A stretch of DNA of 21,489 nucleotides from JBBDMU01 sp040905685. Its GTDB lineage: Bacteria > Bacteroidota > Rhodothermia > Balneolales > Natronogracilivirgulaceae. Each line of letters begins with the position of its first letter. Within the stretch, counting starts at the first letter, position 1. This document shows positions 15,852 through 21,489 of the stretch, in pieces. The stretch spans positions 1-21,489 of the forward strand of contig JBBDRB010000088.1 in the NCBI GenBank assembly GCA_040905685.1, in the 5' to 3' direction. The position numbers were made by a program, and so were the translations under genes. Below the pieces are notes generated by a model. It was not told the origin of the DNA, ran no database searches, and worked only from the letters and a program-made list of their open reading frames with translations.

Positions 15852-17681
15852 ATGCAAGGTAAAGGAACCAAACTATTTTTTATTATAGGATTTATACTCC
15901 TGACAGGCTATTACCTGTTTCCCACATTCCAATGGTGGATGGAGGCCAGGCATATTGACAGCCTGCCCGATGAAGAACGTGCCGAATACGTTCAGGCCAA
16001 TCAACAGCAAATCAATGAATTGCGTGCCGGATCATTAACCCTGGGACTCGATCTTCAGGGGGGCATGCACGTCACGCTGGAGCTGGCCACGCATGAACTT
16101 ATGCGCGAGCTTGCCCGCGATCTGGTGGATGATGAATTTGACGACGTCATGAATACGGCCCTGCAAATTTCCCGGGCCAACAATACCGATATCATAACCG
16201 AATTTGTCGATGAATTTGAACGTCGTGACCCTCAGGCCCGGTTAAGCCGGTATTTCCGGTCGGATGCCCAAAACATCACACGCCGCTCTTCCAACGGGGA
16301 AATCCAGGCTTACCTGCAGGATCAGAGGAACGCCGGGGTAGACCGCGCCATGCAAATTGTCCGGAACAGGGTTGACCGGTTCGGGGTGACCGAACCGTCA
16401 ATAGTGCGCCAGGGCAGCAACCGCCTGGTGGTGGAATTGCCGGGCGTGGATGATGAAGAGCGGGTTCGCAACCTGCTGGAGGGAACGGCCAGGCTTGAAT
16501 TCCGGCTGACCCCCAACGAAGACGAGCTCAGGAGCTCCCTTGAACGCATCATCACGTATTATGATCCTGCCGATGATATTGAGGATGTGGAAATGGAAGC
16601 AGAAACAGACAGCCCCGGTCAGGAAACCGAAAATGTCCTGCTGGGGCATTTTCTGCCGCAGGGCCGCAGTGTTATATTTGGATCAGCGTCCGTGCAGGAT
16701 ACGGCCCGGGTGAGGGAGCTGCTCAGCCAGGCCGAAGTTCAGCGCATGCTTCCCCGCGAAACGGAATTAATGTGGACGGCCAGCCCCGAATTTGTTTCCG
16801 AAGGCAGTGAATACTATTCCCTGATCGGCGTGCGCACACAGGTGGAACTGACCGGTGAGCATATAACCGATGCCAGCCCGTCATTTGACCCCCAGACCAA
16901 TGCTCCTGAAGTTTCCATGACCATGGACCGTCAGGGGGCCAGGACCTGGAGCCGGATTACCGGCGCCAATATCGGCCGGCCGGTTGCCATTACCATGGAT
17001 GATGTCGTGTATTCATATCCGAACGTAATCAGCCAGATTACCGGCGGACGTTCATCCATCACCGGACTGGAAAGCTCCGGAGAGGCTGAGGATCTGGTGA
17101 ATATCCTGCTTTCCGGTGCGCTTCCGGCTCCGCTGGATATCATTCAGGAACGATCTGTCGGACCCACACTGGGTCAGGCTTCCATCGATGCCGGGTTTAA
17201 CTCGGCCATGTTTGGCATGGCCATGGTTGTTCTGTTCATGATTTTATATTACCGACAGGGCGGAGCTATCGCCGACCTTGCACTGGTATTGAATATCATC
17301 TTTATCCTGGGGATACTGGCCGCTTTCAACGCGACGCTGACGCTGCCCGGTATAGCCGGGATCGTGCTTACTATCGGTATGGCCGTTGACGCCAATGTGC
17401 TGATCTTCGACCGTATACGGGAGGAAATGAAAGTCGGTAAAAGCCTGGCGGCCGCTATCGACAGTGGTTATTCAAATGCCATGAGCTCTATTCTGGACGC
17501 CAACATCACCACCTTTTTGGTTGCCGTGATCCTGTTCAGCTTCGGTATGGGACCCATACAGGGTTTTGCAATAACGCTGATGGCCGGAATTGCCGCTTCC
17601 TTGTTTAGCGCCATTATAATCACGCGCGTAATTGTGGATTATCTGTCGAAAGAAAAGAAAATTAGTCTGAATTTCGGCTAA
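15852..17681 (+). CDS. secD: Protein translocase subunit SecD
   Basis: This 609-residue inner-membrane protein, with SecF, uses the proton gradient to help pull secreted proteins through SecYEG. It has a first membrane helix at about 8-27, the conserved GLDLQGG at 65-71, a large periplasmic P1 domain with repeated RNRVDRFGV-type and VELPGV motifs, and a C-terminal set of five membrane helices. The last set carries GMAVDANVLIFDRIREE (G509-M510-A511-V512-D513...), where D513 is part of the proton pathway. The periplasmic segment between about 230 and 300 is acidic and longer than in E. coli-like proteins. SecF follows after 39 bases. SecD and SecF are separate here, unlike the fused SecDF of many Bacteroidia and Flavobacteriia. 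Confidence 0.97.
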   Translation: MQGKGTKLFFIIGFILLTGYYLFPTFQWWMEARHIDSLPDEERAEYVQANQQQINELRAGSLTLGLDLQGGMHVTLELATHELMRELARDLVDDEFDDVMNTALQISRANNTDIITEFVDEFERRDPQARLSRYFRSDAQNITRRSSNGEIQAYLQDQRNAGVDRAMQIVRNRVDRFGVTEPSIVRQGSNRLVVELPGVDDEERVRNLLEGTARLEFRLTPNEDELRSSLERIITYYDPADDIEDVEMEAETDSPGQETENVLLGHFLPQGRSVIFGSASVQDTARVRELLSQAEVQRMLPRETELMWTASPEFVSEGSEYYSLIGVRTQVELTGEHITDASPSFDPQTNAPEVSMTMDRQGARTWSRITGANIGRPVAITMDDVVYSYPNVISQITGGRSSITGLESSGEAEDLVNILLSGALPAPLDIIQERSVGPTLGQASIDAGFNSAMFGMAMVVLFMILYYRQGGAIADLALVLNIIFILGILAAFNATLTLPGIAGIVLTIGMAVDANVLIFDRIREEMKVGKSLAAAIDSGYSNAMSSILDANITTFLVAVILFSFGMGPIQGFAITLMAGIAASLFSAIIITRVIVDYLSKEKKISLNFG

Positions 17682-17720
17682 ACAGGTTTATCAATATTAA
17701 TTTTAGAAGATTCCAAGAAA

Positions 17721-18638
17721 ATGAGATTACTTGAAACAGCAAATTATACCCTAATCCCGCACAGGAAAGTAGCCTACATGATATCCGGTATCATGATAGT
17801 TATCTCTCTGTTTGCCATCCTATTCCGCGGTTTGAACTACGGAATCGATTTTCGGGGTGGTACGGAAATTGCCCTTGAATTTGAAAATAACGCCTCGGTA
17901 GCAGAAGTGAGGGAAATGCTCACAGGTCCGCTACAGGGTGTTCCCGAAGTTAAACTGTTTGGTTCCGAAAGCGAAATGCTGATACGGACGGATGCCGACA
18001 TGGGTACTTCAGATCTGCAATCAATTATCCTGGGGACATTAAGCGACGGATTACCGGACAATCCGGCAACGATCCTGATGACCGACAACGTGGGTCCAAG
18101 GTTTGCCGAGGATCTGAGAAATGCAGCTTTTCTGTCTATTCTCTTCTCGCTGATCGTACTCTTTCTGTATATTCTGATCCGGTTTAAGAAATGGTCCTAT
18201 TCGGCAGGAGCCGTAGCGGCCCTGGCTCATGATGTTATCATAACACTGGGTATTTTCACCCTTCTCTATGATATCGTACCCTTTGATTTAAGCATAAACC
18301 AGGCCTTGATTGCCGCCTTCCTGACGATTGTCGGTTATTCACTCAATGATACGGTTGTGGTTTATGACCGGATCCGCGAAAACACCAACATCTTTAAGAC
18401 GGATTCGTTTGATAGTCTGGTCAATAAAAGCATCAATAATACCCTTAGTCGTACGGTAGTAACTTCGTTGACCACCTTGTTTGTGGTAACCATCCTGTTT
18501 ATATTCGGAGGTGAAGTTCTAAAGGGCTTCTCGTTTGCATTGATGATCGGTGTTGTATTAGGAACCTATAGTTCAATTTTTGTAGCCAGCTCACTTCTGG
18601 TTGATTTGCAGCTTAAAACAAAGAAGTCGGTGGTCTGA
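17721..18638 (+). CDS. secF: Protein translocase subunit SecF
   Basis: This 305-residue partner of SecD has the usual layout: membrane helix 1 at about 18-35, the YGIDFRGGTEI motif (40-50), a short periplasmic domain, and five C-terminal helices with YSLNDTVVVYDRIREN, the SecF signature, followed by NKSINNTLSRTVVTSLTT. Length is normal. It stands 39 bases after secD and 34 before the STAS gene, so the three are probably one operon ending at the terminator at 19041-19066. Confidence 0.97.
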   Translation: MRLLETANYTLIPHRKVAYMISGIMIVISLFAILFRGLNYGIDFRGGTEIALEFENNASVAEVREMLTGPLQGVPEVKLFGSESEMLIRTDADMGTSDLQSIILGTLSDGLPDNPATILMTDNVGPRFAEDLRNAAFLSILFSLIVLFLYILIRFKKWSYSAGAVAALAHDVIITLGIFTLLYDIVPFDLSINQALIAAFLTIVGYSLNDTVVVYDRIRENTNIFKTDSFDSLVNKSINNTLSRTVVTSLTTLFVVTILFIFGGEVLKGFSFALMIGVVLGTYSSIFVASSLLVDLQLKTKKSVV

Positions 18639-18672
18639 TCCTTTTTTAACGAATGTTGGAGAACCGGAGAAT

Positions 18673-19011
18673 ATGAAATTTAATGTTAGCGAAGAAAACA
18701 ATTGCACTGTGATAGAATTCAAGGGAAACGTTATGGGTGGCCCTGATACCGTAAATCTGAATGAAAAGCTTCACGAGATCATAGACGAAGGTAAAAAAAA
18801 CGTGGTAGTGGATCTAAGCAGAGTCAAATTTATGAATTCGGCCGGACTGGGTATGCTTATCGGGGCTATGACCACCATGCGCAATGCGGGTGGGGATCTT
18901 CGCATTGCCAATGCCACCGACAAAATTGAAAGCTTGTTAATTATAACAAAGCTTATTACCGTATTTCAGCATTTTCGTTCACTTGAAGAAGCCAAAGCTT
19001 CCTATGATTAG
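18673..19011 (+). CDS. STAS-domain protein, anti-sigma factor antagonist-like
   Basis: This 112-residue single-domain protein is a STAS fold of the SpoIIAA/RsbV type. Such proteins bind an anti-sigma kinase and release the sigma factor when unphosphorylated. The phosphorylatable site is S56 in FMNSAGLGMLIG, with the preceding strand NVVVDLSRVKF and the later GGDLRIANATDKIESLL. I chose ATG 18673 because it gives the standard STAS N-terminus and has GGAG about four bases ahead; the frame extends upstream into the end of secF but that part is not homologous. No anti-sigma kinase, phosphatase or sigma factor gene is near, so its partners must be elsewhere. Its target is unknown. Confidence 0.9.
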   Translation: MKFNVSEENNCTVIEFKGNVMGGPDTVNLNEKLHEIIDEGKKNVVVDLSRVKFMNSAGLGMLIGAMTTMRNAGGDLRIANATDKIESLLIITKLITVFQHFRSLEEAKASYD

Positions 19012-19040
19012 TCAGTTGTCTCTCCAATAAATTTTTATTC

Positions 19041-19066
19041 AGAGGTGCTTCGGCACCTCTTTTTTT
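19041..19066 (+). terminator. Rho-independent terminator after the STAS gene
   Basis: AGAGGTGC (19041-19048) pairs perfectly with GCACCTCT (19053-19060) around a stable TTCG tetraloop, followed by a run of T to 19066. This is a textbook intrinsic terminator closing the secD-secF-STAS unit. It ends only nine bases before the purA start codon. Confidence 0.95.
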
Positions 19067-19075
19067 GCCATAAAT

Positions 19076-20380
19076 ATGTCAGTACGCGTTATAATCGGAG
19101 CCCAGTGGGGTGATGAAGGTAAAGGTAAGATCGTTGATATGCTCAGCGATAATACCGATTTTGTAGTCAGATACCAGGGGGGCGCCAACGCCGGGCATAC
19201 CCTTAAATTCGACGGTAAGACGTTTGTTCTTCATCTGATCCCATCGGGTATCTTTCACGAGAATACCACCTGTGTCATAGCAAACGGCGTTGTGATTGAT
19301 CCTGAATCCCTGCTGGAGGAAATTCAGTCCGTTAAGGAGCTCGGAGCCGACCCCGTTAACAGTCTCATCATCAGTGAAACCGCTCATGTCATCCTGCCCT
19401 ACCACAAGCAGCTGGATATGGCCCGCGAAAAATTCCGCGGTGATAACAAGATCGGTACGACCGGAAGAGGAATTGGTCCGGCCTATATGCAGAAGACTTC
19501 ACGGATGGGTATCCGGATGATGGATTTGCTGGATGACAAGGTTATAGAGGAAAAAATATTAAGCAATCTGGAGTATACCAATTGCATGCTGGTTAATATG
19601 TTTGGCGAAAAGGCCATCGAGGCCGGGCCTTTACTGGACGTAGTCCATGGCTATGGTCAGCAGCTGGCTCCCTATATAAAGGACACAGGATCACTGTTGC
19701 GCGATGCTTTTGATGAGGGCAGGAACTTATTGCTCGAGGGCGCTCAGGGCGCTTTGCTGGATATTGATCACGGAACCTACCCGTATGTGACCTCATCCTC
19801 GCCAACATCAGGGGGAGCATGTATCGGGACAGGCCTGCCCCCTTCTTCCATCAGTCATGTAATGGGTATTACTAAAGCCTACTGCACCCGGGTCGGTAAC
19901 GGCCCGTTTCCCACCGAACTTGAAAATGCCGAAGGGGAAAGACTCCGGAAGCAGGGCGGGGAATTTGGGGCCACCACAGGTCGCCCCCGGCGCTGTGGAT
20001 GGCTGGATCTGGTAGCGCTGCGGTATGCGGTGCGGGTTAACGGCATCAATGAGCTTACCATTACCAAATTGGATGTGCTGGATGAATTCGATTCCATCCG
20101 TGCCTGCACGGCATATAAAATTGAGGGTGAGGAGACCAGGGAATTTCCGTTGAATCCGAACCGGATGAATAAGATCAATCCTGTATACCGCGAGTTTAAG
20201 GGATGGGGATCTTCCATACAAAACTGCAAATCCTATGATGATTTGCCTGAGGAAACCAAAACCTACCTGACCTTTATACAGGAGTATATCCAGGTCCCTC
20301 TGGTTTTCCTTTCGACCGGTCCAGACCGGGAAGAAACCATCAGGGTGAGCAGGTCTGAAGCCTCTGCGTCAGTAAGTTAA
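19076..20380 (+). CDS. purA: Adenylosuccinate synthetase
   Basis: This 434-residue cytoplasmic enzyme joins IMP and aspartate using GTP, the first step from IMP to AMP. Landmarks are GAQWGDEGKGKIVD (8-21, with catalytic D13), NAGHTL with H41, TTGRGIGPAY, the QGALLDIDHGTYPYVTSS region, TTGRPRRCGWLDL, and near the end STGPDREETI. Length is typical and nothing is missing. The ATG lies nine bases after the T run of a strong terminator, so its promoter must overlap that terminator or the mRNA must be nearly leaderless. The epimerase gene follows after 16 bases. Confidence 0.98.
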   Translation: MSVRVIIGAQWGDEGKGKIVDMLSDNTDFVVRYQGGANAGHTLKFDGKTFVLHLIPSGIFHENTTCVIANGVVIDPESLLEEIQSVKELGADPVNSLIISETAHVILPYHKQLDMAREKFRGDNKIGTTGRGIGPAYMQKTSRMGIRMMDLLDDKVIEEKILSNLEYTNCMLVNMFGEKAIEAGPLLDVVHGYGQQLAPYIKDTGSLLRDAFDEGRNLLLEGAQGALLDIDHGTYPYVTSSSPTSGGACIGTGLPPSSISHVMGITKAYCTRVGNGPFPTELENAEGERLRKQGGEFGATTGRPRRCGWLDLVALRYAVRVNGINELTITKLDVLDEFDSIRACTAYKIEGEETREFPLNPNRMNKINPVYREFKGWGSSIQNCKSYDDLPEETKTYLTFIQEYIQVPLVFLSTGPDREETIRVSRSEASASVS

Positions 20381-20396
20381 ATCCACATCGAAAAAA

Positions 20397-20822
20397 ATGA
20401 AGCTGGAACATATCGGCATCGCTGTCTCGGATATTGAAGCGGGTATCATGACCTATGAAAAGCTCCTCAACTCACCCTGTTACAAAAGGGAAGCTGTGGA
20501 AAGCGAGCTGGTAGATACGGCTTTTTTCCGGACGGGTGAATCCAAGGTGGAATTGCTGAGCGCCAGCAATCAGGATTCGGTCATTGCCAAATACATTCTG
20601 AAGCACGGCGAGGGAATCCACCATATGGCCTTTCTCGTTGATGATATCGGCGCTGAAATGATCCGCCTGAAGAAGGAGGGTTTTACCCTGCTCAGCGAGA
20701 CACCCCGGCCTGGGGCCGACAACAAGCTAACGGTTTTTGTGCGTCCGAAAGATAATCACGGTGTGCTCACCGAGCTTTGCCAGGAAAGAGAACAGAAGAC
20801 GGGCCGGGCCGGAAAATTTTAG
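20397..20822 (+). CDS. mce: Methylmalonyl-CoA epimerase
   Basis: This 141-residue metal-dependent enzyme of the glyoxalase/VOC fold interconverts the (R) and (S) forms of methylmalonyl-CoA, linking propionyl-CoA metabolism to succinyl-CoA. The two beta-alpha-beta-beta-beta repeats are visible. Probable metal ligands are H5 (LEHIGIAV), E52 (VELLSA), H75 or H76 (GEGIHHMAF) and E126 (GVLTELCQ). RPGADNKLTVFVRPKDNHG is typical of the family. The ATG follows purA by 16 bases, suggesting co-transcription. The C-terminal tail is short and basic. Confidence 0.95.
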   Translation: MKLEHIGIAVSDIEAGIMTYEKLLNSPCYKREAVESELVDTAFFRTGESKVELLSASNQDSVIAKYILKHGEGIHHMAFLVDDIGAEMIRLKKEGFTLLSETPRPGADNKLTVFVRPKDNHGVLTELCQEREQKTGRAGKF

Positions 20823-20842
20823 GCAAATGAGGCCGTTTACCG

Positions 20843-20875
20843 TTTGGGTAAAAGCATAAAATAGCTTAACTTTTG
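20843..20875 (+). promoter_or_regulatory. Possible promoter for tRNA-Pro
   Basis: TTTG at 20843-20846 is followed, 20 bases on, by TAACTTTTG (20867-20875), close to the Bacteroidota -33 TTTG / -7 TAnnTTTG promoter but with one extra T. The last base lies seven bases ahead of the tRNA, a sensible start distance. Modest support. Confidence 0.4.
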
Positions 20876-20882
20876 AATTGTT

Positions 20883-20956
20883 CGGGATGTGGCGCAGTCC
20901 GGTAGCGCACTTGCATGGGGTGCAAGGGGTCGCAAGTTCAAATCTTGTCATCCCGA
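20883..20956 (+). tRNA. tRNA-Pro, anticodon GGG
   Basis: This is a complete 74-base cloverleaf. The acceptor stem pairs CGGGATG with CATCCCG over 7 bp. The anticodon stem CTTGC/GCAAG encloses the loop ATGGGGT, giving anticodon GGG, which reads CCC and CCU. The T arm is GCAAG-TTCAAAT-CTTGT with one wobble pair. The discriminator is A and CCA is not encoded. It lies 60 bases after the epimerase gene and directly before a strong terminator. Confidence 0.96.
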
Positions 20957-20964
20957 CGATTAAG

Positions 20965-21014
20965 AAAGCCTTGTATCACAATATATTACAGTGATGCAGG
21001 GCTTTTGTTTTTTT
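20965..21014 (+). terminator. Rho-independent terminator after tRNA-Pro
   Basis: A 15-bp stem pairs 20965-20979 with 20991-21005 (AAAGCCTTGTATCAC against GTGATGCAGGGCTTT, with two G-U type pairs) around an 11-base loop. It is followed by TGTTTTTTT. It sits nine bases after the tRNA, so it ends that transcript. Confidence 0.93.
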
Positions 21015-21213
21015 GGTAGATTATTGCAGTCTTTTTTCTCAAAGACAACCATAGGACAACCTGTGAGAGGGGTAGGCATCGGCTTTTTTTTGTCCTCTAT
21101 AATCCACTTCCGGAATTTTGACATATCTTACACAGAGCATGACAAACGGTTGTAAGGCCCTTAGGCTGTAGAGATGTAATGCCGCCCGGGGTGTATGGTG
21201 GCTCTGACAATGG

Positions 21214-21230
21214 CCTGTAACGTACGATCT
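21214..21230. repeat. 17-bp direct repeat, left copy
   Basis: CCTGTAACGTACGATCT here is matched at 21471-21487 by a copy differing at a single base (T to A at the tenth position). The offset is 257 bases. The two copies bracket the hairpin array. Confidence 0.65.
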
Positions 21231-21252
21231 CCTGGAATAGGTAGTACAAGGC

Positions 21253-21265
21253 AGGAACAAACTGT
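21253..21265. repeat. 13-bp direct repeat AGGAACAAACTGT, left copy
   Basis: The same 13 bases occur exactly at 21347-21359, where they form the left arm of the first hairpin. This copy is not followed by a matching right arm, so it looks like a half site or a decayed hairpin unit. A loop-like GTCGGTGCCG follows it at 21275-21284. Confidence 0.65.
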
Positions 21266-21349
21266 ATGGCTGCCGTCGGTGCCGTTGGTATGCTTGGTGG
21301 GGTTGCCTCTACTATGCTGGATGTTGCATACCACAATCTGGAAGGTAGG

Positions 21350-21446
21350 AACAAACTGTGGGTTGGTGTCAGTTTGTTATTTTGCCAAAACTGTCGGTGC
21401 TGTCAGTTTTGATGTTTTGCTGAAACTGTCGGTGGTGTCAGTTTCA
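21350..21446. repeat. Array of three hairpin repeats, period about 35 bp
   Basis: There are three perfect inverted repeats in a row. The first is AACAAACTG/CAGTTTGTT (21350-21358 with 21370-21378, 9 bp, 11-base loop). The second is CAAAACTG/CAGTTTTG (21386-21393 with 21404-21411, 8 bp, 10-base loop). The third is TGAAACTG/CAGTTTCA (21421-21428 with 21439-21446, 8 bp, 10-base loop). Centres are about 35 bases apart. All share the AAACTG/CAGTTT core; the outer stem bases differ but change as pairs. The second and third loops are TCGGTGCTGT and TCGGTGGTGT, and TTTTGC precedes both. The first loop is TGGGTTGGTGT. The function is unknown. Confidence 0.75.
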
Positions 21447-21470
21447 CCTATTAGTAAGCCTTATATTTCC

Positions 21471-21487
21471 CCTGTAACGAACGATCT
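21471..21487. repeat. 17-bp direct repeat, right copy
   Basis: CCTGTAACGAACGATCT matches 21214-21230 at 16 of 17 positions. It lies two bases from the window end, so a longer repeated unit may continue outside. Confidence 0.65.
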
Positions 21488-21489
21488 TT

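Larger units (their letters stand above)
21015..21489. other. Non-coding tail with repeats; no credible gene
   Basis: These 475 bases hold no protein that resembles a known family on either strand. The open frames present are 50-85 codons, overlap each other in opposite directions, and cross the repeats. Visible structure includes a 6-bp hairpin GTCTTT/AAAGAC at 21029-21046, a tandem GACAACC (21044-21050 and 21055-21061), an 8-bp inverted repeat TGGTATGC/GCATACCA around 21286-21332, and the repeats listed separately. The stretch begins right after a tRNA gene, a common place for integrated elements, but no copy of the tRNA 3' end is found here. Confidence 0.6.

Noticed and set aside
21039..21354. 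Two overlapping minus-strand frames of 73 and 85 codons
   Set aside because: They overlap in different frames, cross the repeats, and have no recognisable domain or start signals. They could be remnants of a gene but nothing supports this.
21266..21412. A 48-codon plus-strand frame, Gly/Ala-rich then Cys-rich at its end
   Set aside because: Its Cys-rich end is simply the second hairpin repeat read in one frame, there is no good ribosome site, and it matches no family I know. It is probably chance.
21350..21446. CRISPR array, because units recur about every 35 bases
   Set aside because: The units are adjacent hairpins with short varying linkers and no unique spacers, the repeat itself varies, and no cas gene is present.
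21015..21489. Integron attC array
   Set aside because: I looked for the GTTRRRY / RYYYAAC core sites expected of attC and did not see convincing pairs; the hairpin arms have a different sequence.

Overview
This window looks like a chromosomal core segment of a member of the Bacteroidota/Rhodothermota/Balneolota group. The protein styles (MgtE, separate SecD and SecF, methylmalonyl-CoA epimerase, GbsR-type regulator, degenerate FmdB protein), the weak Shine-Dalgarno sites and TTTG-type promoter elements all point that way. The lineage is inferred from protein character, not measured. Nearly all of the window is housekeeping genes. I see no defence system, prophage, transposase or CRISPR array.

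Region 1 (1-6691) is mostly minus strand. Read in the direction of transcription it holds: an Omp85-type outer membrane barrel; a bitopic membrane protein with a pseudopilin-like ectodomain; a DUF3822/actin-like candidate; rsmD and coaD (rRNA methylation and CoA synthesis); an aspartate-type aminotransferase; a zinc-ribbon-family protein that has lost its cysteines; a GbsR/MarR regulator overlapping a YraN nuclease-fold protein; and tRNA-Arg(UCG) closed by a strong terminator. A 16-bp perfect palindrome lies at the left edge.

Region 2 (6812-12453) is plus strand: a pair of bacterial PH-domain membrane proteins (YdbS/YdbT type), a lipoprotein M1 metallopeptidase, an RluB-type pseudouridine synthase with a TTG start, and an alpha/beta hydrolase joined to it by an ATGA overlap. 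A SPOR-domain lipoprotein (12456-12989, minus) converges on the hydrolase with two bases between the stop codons.

Region 3 (13213-20822) is plus strand: a DUF6580-like membrane protein, the magnesium channel mgtE, a secreted protein of unknown function, secD and secF, a STAS-domain anti-sigma-antagonist-like protein, a textbook terminator, then purA and methylmalonyl-CoA epimerase.

Region 4 (20883-21489) holds tRNA-Pro(GGG), its terminator, and about 470 bases without a credible gene. This tail contains three perfect hairpins spaced about 35 bases apart, whose stems vary by paired substitutions around a shared core and similar loops. It also holds an exact 13-bp direct repeat and a near-perfect 17-bp repeat. 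This is the least explained part of the window and the best candidate for something undescribed, possibly the edge of a repeat array or an integrated element that continues past the right end.
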